Shown here one piece after another: positions 61,327-64,000 of a stretch of DNA of 64,000 nucleotides. The notes under the pieces are model-generated. The model had not been told where the DNA came from, searched no databases, and was given only the letters and a program-made list of their open reading frames with translations. The position numbers were made by a program, and so were the translations under genes. The first letter of the stretch is position 1. Each line of letters begins with the position of its first letter. The DNA is from Pelecanus crispus. Taxonomy: Eukaryota > Chordata > Aves > Pelecaniformes > Pelecanidae. The stretch covers positions 1,426,001 to 1,490,000 of the forward strand of contig NC_134662.1 in NCBI RefSeq assembly GCF_030463565.1. The letters run 5' to 3'.

Positions 61327-62028
61327 GTGAGGACCTGGGTCTCGGTGTGTTTCCCCCGCCCACCGTGCTCCTGGTGAGGCCCTGGGTGTTGGTGTTCCCA
61401 CCCTGCCATGTCCCGCCTGGGTCTTGGTGCCCCCTCACCATGCTCCTGGTGAGGTCCCAGGGCTCAGTGTGTTCCCCCGCCGTGTCCCTCCCGGTGAGGC
61501 CCTGGGTCTCACTGTCCCCCCACCACCCCCTGCATGCTGCGTTGGCACCTGGGTGATGGGCTCTGGGGCTCAGCACTGCTTGCAGGCAGAGCGGGTGCTC
61601 CCCAGTAGCAGGTGCCCCAAACCAGCCTGGGACCCCTCTCCAACAGCCTTGATGCCCAGCCTGGACCCTCATCATCTCCCGACCCCGGCGCAGCTCATGG
61701 CCTCTGTGTGGACCCCCTGCTGATGCCTTGCCCCCTTCCCCCCTCACAGATCTTCATCGTCCAGACGGTCCTGCAGCAGCTGCCAGCCGGCGGCCAGATC
61801 CGGATGCTGCCCACGGAGACGCAGAAGATGCTGCTCATCTACATCCGCGTGGTCACCTGGAACCAGATCCTGGACCCCTGGGTCTACATCCTCTTCCGAC
61901 GGGCCGTGCTGCAGCGTGTCTACCCCAGACTGCGCCCCCAGCCCTCCATCCTCTCCCTCTACCCCGTCCTGAACCCCTCCCTGCGCCACAAGCTCACCGC
62001 CAACTCCGTCAACTCCGTCCTGCAGTAG
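60505..62028 (+). CDS. TBXA2R: Thromboxane A2 receptor (two coding exons)
   Basis: Seven-transmembrane prostanoid receptor at the plasma membrane. It binds thromboxane A2 and couples to Gq and G12/13 for thrombocyte activation and vasoconstriction. From 60505 it gives 366 residues; the next in-frame ATG (60520, MEPPNGS) gives 361 and looks more like the human start MWPNGS. Both have acceptable contexts. Seen: N-glycosylation sites N10 and N25, TM1 GLCSN, TM2 aspartate in ITDF, cysteines C118 and C196 for the extracellular disulfide, the prostanoid signature [13 protein letters not shown], and TM7 [20 protein letters not shown] with the ligand-contacting arginine R307 and a DPxxY variant of NPxxY. 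The TM3 triad is ERF (142-144) rather than ERY. Confidence 0.96.
61321..61500. repeat. TBXA2R: Degenerate tandem repeat copying the TBXA2R splice donor
   Basis: The phrase ctcctggtgagg plus a ccctgggtctcggtgt-like follow-on occurs at the real donor (GT 61327) and again with GT at 61374 and 61449. A diverged copy (cccggtgagg) has GT at 61494. Spacings are 47, 75 and 45. Confidence 0.8.
61750..62028 (+). CDS. TBXA2R: TBXA2R coding exon 2 (TM7 and tail)
   Basis: Begins [15 protein letters not shown] and carries TM7 and helix 8 ([20 protein letters not shown]). The short cytoplasmic tail ends NSVNSVLQ with TAG. The acceptor is cctcacag. Human has QTVL and [18 protein letters not shown] at the same positions. 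Confidence 0.96.
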   Translation: MFIVQTVLQQLPAGGQIRMLPTETQKMLLIYIRVVTWNQILDPWVYILFRRAVLQRVYPRLRPQPSILSLYPVLNPSLRHKLTANSVNSVLQ

Positions 62029-62224
62029 TGGTCCCCAGGGATAGGTACTGGGGGGGGACGACAAGGCACCCCCTCACCCCCCCCCAGTTAATTAATTGTC
62101 CCCATCACCTGCATCCATGGGCTCTCCCCCCCCACCACCACCCCACCCCCCCGAGCCCAGTACCCGAGGGGGTGGCAGAGGGCACAGGGCTGTGCCCCCA
62201 TCCCCATCTGAGTGACCCCCCCCC

Positions 62225-62230
62225 AATAAA
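62225..62230 (+). promoter_or_regulatory. TBXA2R: TBXA2R poly(A) signal (AATAAA)
   Basis: Canonical AATAAA about 200 bases after the TBXA2R stop, followed by cagcttgtgcagc. Confidence 0.85.
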
Positions 62231-62342
62231 ACACAGCTTGTGCAGCTCTCCGTGCCCGCTGGGGGTGAGCACCCGGGGGGACCCTGGGGGGGCCCAGCCC
62301 CGTTGCCAGCCGGAGCAAAAGCCCTTCTCCTCCAGTCTCTGC

Positions 62343-62348
62343 TTTAAT
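62343..62348 (-). promoter_or_regulatory. GIPC3: GIPC3 poly(A) signal (ATTAAA on minus strand)
   Basis: TTTAAT on the plus strand is ATTAAA on the minus strand, about 210 bases beyond the GIPC3 stop. It is the best signal for that gene before TBXA2R is reached. Confidence 0.6.
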
Positions 62349-62558
62349 GAGCCATGGCCATTTCCCACCATGTTTTGAGGGTGCACGAGAGGGATCTGTG
62401 GCGGGGGGGGGCTGGGTGCCCTGCTGCCCCCCAACACAGGGGACACAGCTAGGTGCAGCTCAGGAGGGTGCAGGGGCAGGATGGGGACCCCCACTGGCAC
62501 CACCAGCCCCTGGTGGGGTGGGGACATGGGGAGGGGATGCAGGGGAGGGGCCCCCCCA

Positions 62559-62710
62559 CTACTCCTGCCCTGCCTTGGGTTGGCAGACGGCTGCCCACAC
62601 CTCGGCCACAAACTCCTGGGGAAAAGCAAACTCGCCCAGCACCAAGTCCAAGCCACGGGCGAGCTGGGCCGCGCCAGGGCTCTCCTTCGCGGCCTCCACC
62701 ATCGTCGAGG
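62559..62710 (-). CDS. GIPC3: GIPC3 exon D (GH2 end, stop)
   Basis: Acceptor tccccag; completes alanine and encodes [19 protein letters not shown], then [20 protein letters not shown] and [10 protein letters not shown] with TAG at 62561-62559. The final ten residues differ from the human end. Confidence 0.94.
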
Positions 62711-63883
62711 CTGGGGAGGAGGAGAGGCAGGGTCAGCGGCGGGCGAGGGTCCGGGCTGGGCCCCCCCTGCCCGCCCTGCCTGCTCACCCAGCTCCCTGTC
62801 GCGGATGCCCATGTAGCTCTCCAGCAGGTCGTCCACCCGGCGGGCAGCTTCTTCCTCGAAGGGGCTGGGCTGGGGGCGAGAGACCCAGGGGGTGGGGGCA
62901 CGGCCCAGGGATCCCCCCCCAGCTCCCACGGAGCCATGCCCATGGGTGCTGCAGAGGTGGGCACCCAGCAACGCAGCTGGTGGAGGCACAGTGCAGGGTT
63001 CACCCAGGGGCATGAGGATGCTCATCCCCACCCCGGGCATGGTGCGATCGGCCATGGGCTCAGGGTGGGGGGCTCTGGGGATGTCTTACCCCCTCCTCCA
63101 ACGTGGCCGGGCCCTGTGCCCGCAGCCGCAGCGTTTCCTTCCCACTGGCCACTCTGCCCTCGCCCGGGGACTTGCTGCTCCGCGTCCTCTGCCCGATCAT
63201 GTCTGCACCCGGGGTGGGAGGGGTGAGGGTGCAGGCAGGGCCTGGCACCTCCTGCCCCTCGCTGCCCACCGCCCCAGCCATCACCCATGCGTGTGCCAGC
63301 ACCCCGGGGGGCACCGCAGGGTGAGCCGTGCGTGGGGAGGGGGTGCTCGTGGGCAGCATGGGCGTAAGGGCCACCTACGGGTGCAGGGTGGGGACACACA
63401 CGGTCACAGCGTGCTCATGGGTGCCCAGGACAGCACACACAGAGGAGTGGGGGGTGCCCACGAGGAGCACAAGTGGGTGCGGGGACCCCCTGAGGACTGC
63501 CCACATGGGTGCCATGCAGGGGTGCTCCAGGGCTGCGGGGTGCACACAGGGTGGGGGTGCAGGGCAGGGGTGCACACAGGGGTGGCAGACCCTGGGAGGG
63601 ACCCGGTCCCTGGGGAGAGGGCTGCAGGGCAGGAGGACCGCAGTGTCCCCATGTTCCTGCCGGGGTCCCCAGGGCGAGAGCAGGGGCACCCCTCAGACTC
63701 ACCAAAGGCCTTTTTGGGCTGCACGAGGCGGAGGGTGAAGGGCTGAGCCCGGGGCAGCTCCCGCAGCATCCGGGCCACCTCGTAGTGCCGGCAGCCCACG
63801 ATGGTGTGGTCATTGATGGCCTCGATGCTGTCACCCACGCACACTGTCTGGATGCGGTTGATGATGCTCCCCTCCTTGATTCT
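62559..63883 (-). CDS. GIPC3: GIPC3, PDZ adaptor protein (3' part, last four coding exons)
   Basis: GIPC proteins link membrane cargo to myosin VI through a GH1-PDZ-GH2 layout; GIPC3 is needed in cochlear hair cells and is a human deafness gene. The window holds about 175 C-terminal residues. Exon A has the second half of the PDZ domain ([30 protein letters not shown]). Exon B is the linker [16 protein letters not shown]. Exons C and D form the GH2 myosin-binding region ([40 protein letters not shown]). It fits GIPC3 better than GIPC1 or GIPC2 by remembered human sequence and by position next to TBXA2R. The 5' exons lie beyond 64000. Confidence 0.94.
62788..62869 (-). CDS. GIPC3: GIPC3 exon C (GH2 start)
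   Basis: Acceptor cgcccccag, then [20 protein letters not shown] and GIRDREL plus one base of alanine before gtgagc. A second AG five bases inside the exon would break the frame and was not used. Confidence 0.94.
63090..63202 (-). CDS. GIPC3: GIPC3 exon B (linker)
   Basis: Completes the aspartate and encodes [20 protein letters not shown], then [17 protein letters not shown], ending in phase 0 at gtaaga. It matches human [20 protein letters not shown]. Confidence 0.94.
63203..63702 (-). other. GIPC3: GIPC3 intron A-B with loose GGTGC minisatellite
   Basis: The intron between exons A and B. It carries recurrent ggggtgcacacagggt-like phrases (63537, 63570) and other gggtgc words, a degenerate GC minisatellite. 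No coding sequence is seen. Confidence 0.6.
63703..63883 (-). CDS. GIPC3: GIPC3 exon A (PDZ, second half)
   Basis: On the minus strand, the acceptor tccccag is followed by [19 protein letters not shown], the alpha-helix segment [18 protein letters not shown] and [11 protein letters not shown]. It ends with one base of aspartate at the donor gtgagt. Confidence 0.95.
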
Positions 63884-64000
63884 CTGGGGACCGGGGACAC
63901 ACAGTGACAAGGTGACACCATGGGAAGGACAGACAGACCTAGTCCCCATCCCCCTGTGCAGAAACACCTCCCATGGTCCCATGTCCTTTAGCAACTGGGT

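Noticed and set aside
1-64000. Search by eye for CRISPR arrays, bacterial operons, tRNA, rRNA, snoRNA or miRNA genes and endogenous viral genes
   Set aside because: None was recognised. The DNA is vertebrate, so prokaryotic systems are not expected; small structured RNAs cannot be excluded without a covariance-model search.

Overview
The window is vertebrate nuclear DNA, almost certainly from a bird. It carries four intron-containing genes in the order PIP5K1C (+), CACTIN (+), TBXA2R (+), GIPC3 (-). From general knowledge this is the human 19p13.3 gene order and orientation, read in reverse. A CR1 LINE 3' end with the typical avian consensus lies in the first PIP5K1C intron (about 19281-19359). 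Introns are compact, and the right half is GC-rich in the manner of an avian microchromosome. The species cannot be fixed from the sequence alone.

Layout. Positions 1-20610 are best read as the 3' part of PIP5K1C intron 1; exon 1 with the start codon is to the left of the window. PIP5K1C coding exons run from 20611 to a stop at 42116-42118, with an optional 25-codon cassette at 39266-39340. A long 3' UTR or spacer follows and contains a MIR-type SINE (about 42667-42873). CACTIN occupies 46879-52185 in ten exons behind a CpG-rich leader with a 40-bp minisatellite. Its first exon needs a one-base correction at a G run (46934-46937) to stay in frame. Between about 52390 and 60418 no coding sequence is visible; a CpG island at 55.3-56.6 kb is the likely TBXA2R promoter and non-coding first exon. 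TBXA2R is encoded by two coding exons (60505-61326, 61750-62028). The last four coding exons of GIPC3 lie on the minus strand (63883 down to 62559); the rest of that gene is to the right of the window. The TBXA2R and GIPC3 3' ends converge with about 110 bp between their poly(A) signals.

The gene products are not a pathway cluster. PIP5K1C makes PtdIns(4,5)P2 at adhesions and synapses. CACTIN is a spliceosome-associated factor. TBXA2R is a Gq/G13-coupled prostanoid receptor, whose signalling consumes PtdIns(4,5)P2 through phospholipase C. GIPC3 is a PDZ adaptor of hair cells. Their linkage is ancestral synteny.

No new gene system was found. The most useful observations concern gene architecture: two similar tail exons in PIP5K1C in front of a final exon that begins with the stop codon; tandem splice sites on both sides of one PIP5K1C exon; a TBXA2R splice donor copied in tandem into its intron; and the CACTIN exon 1 frame break. 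All calls rest on reading the sequence and on remembered family sequences; no database search was run.
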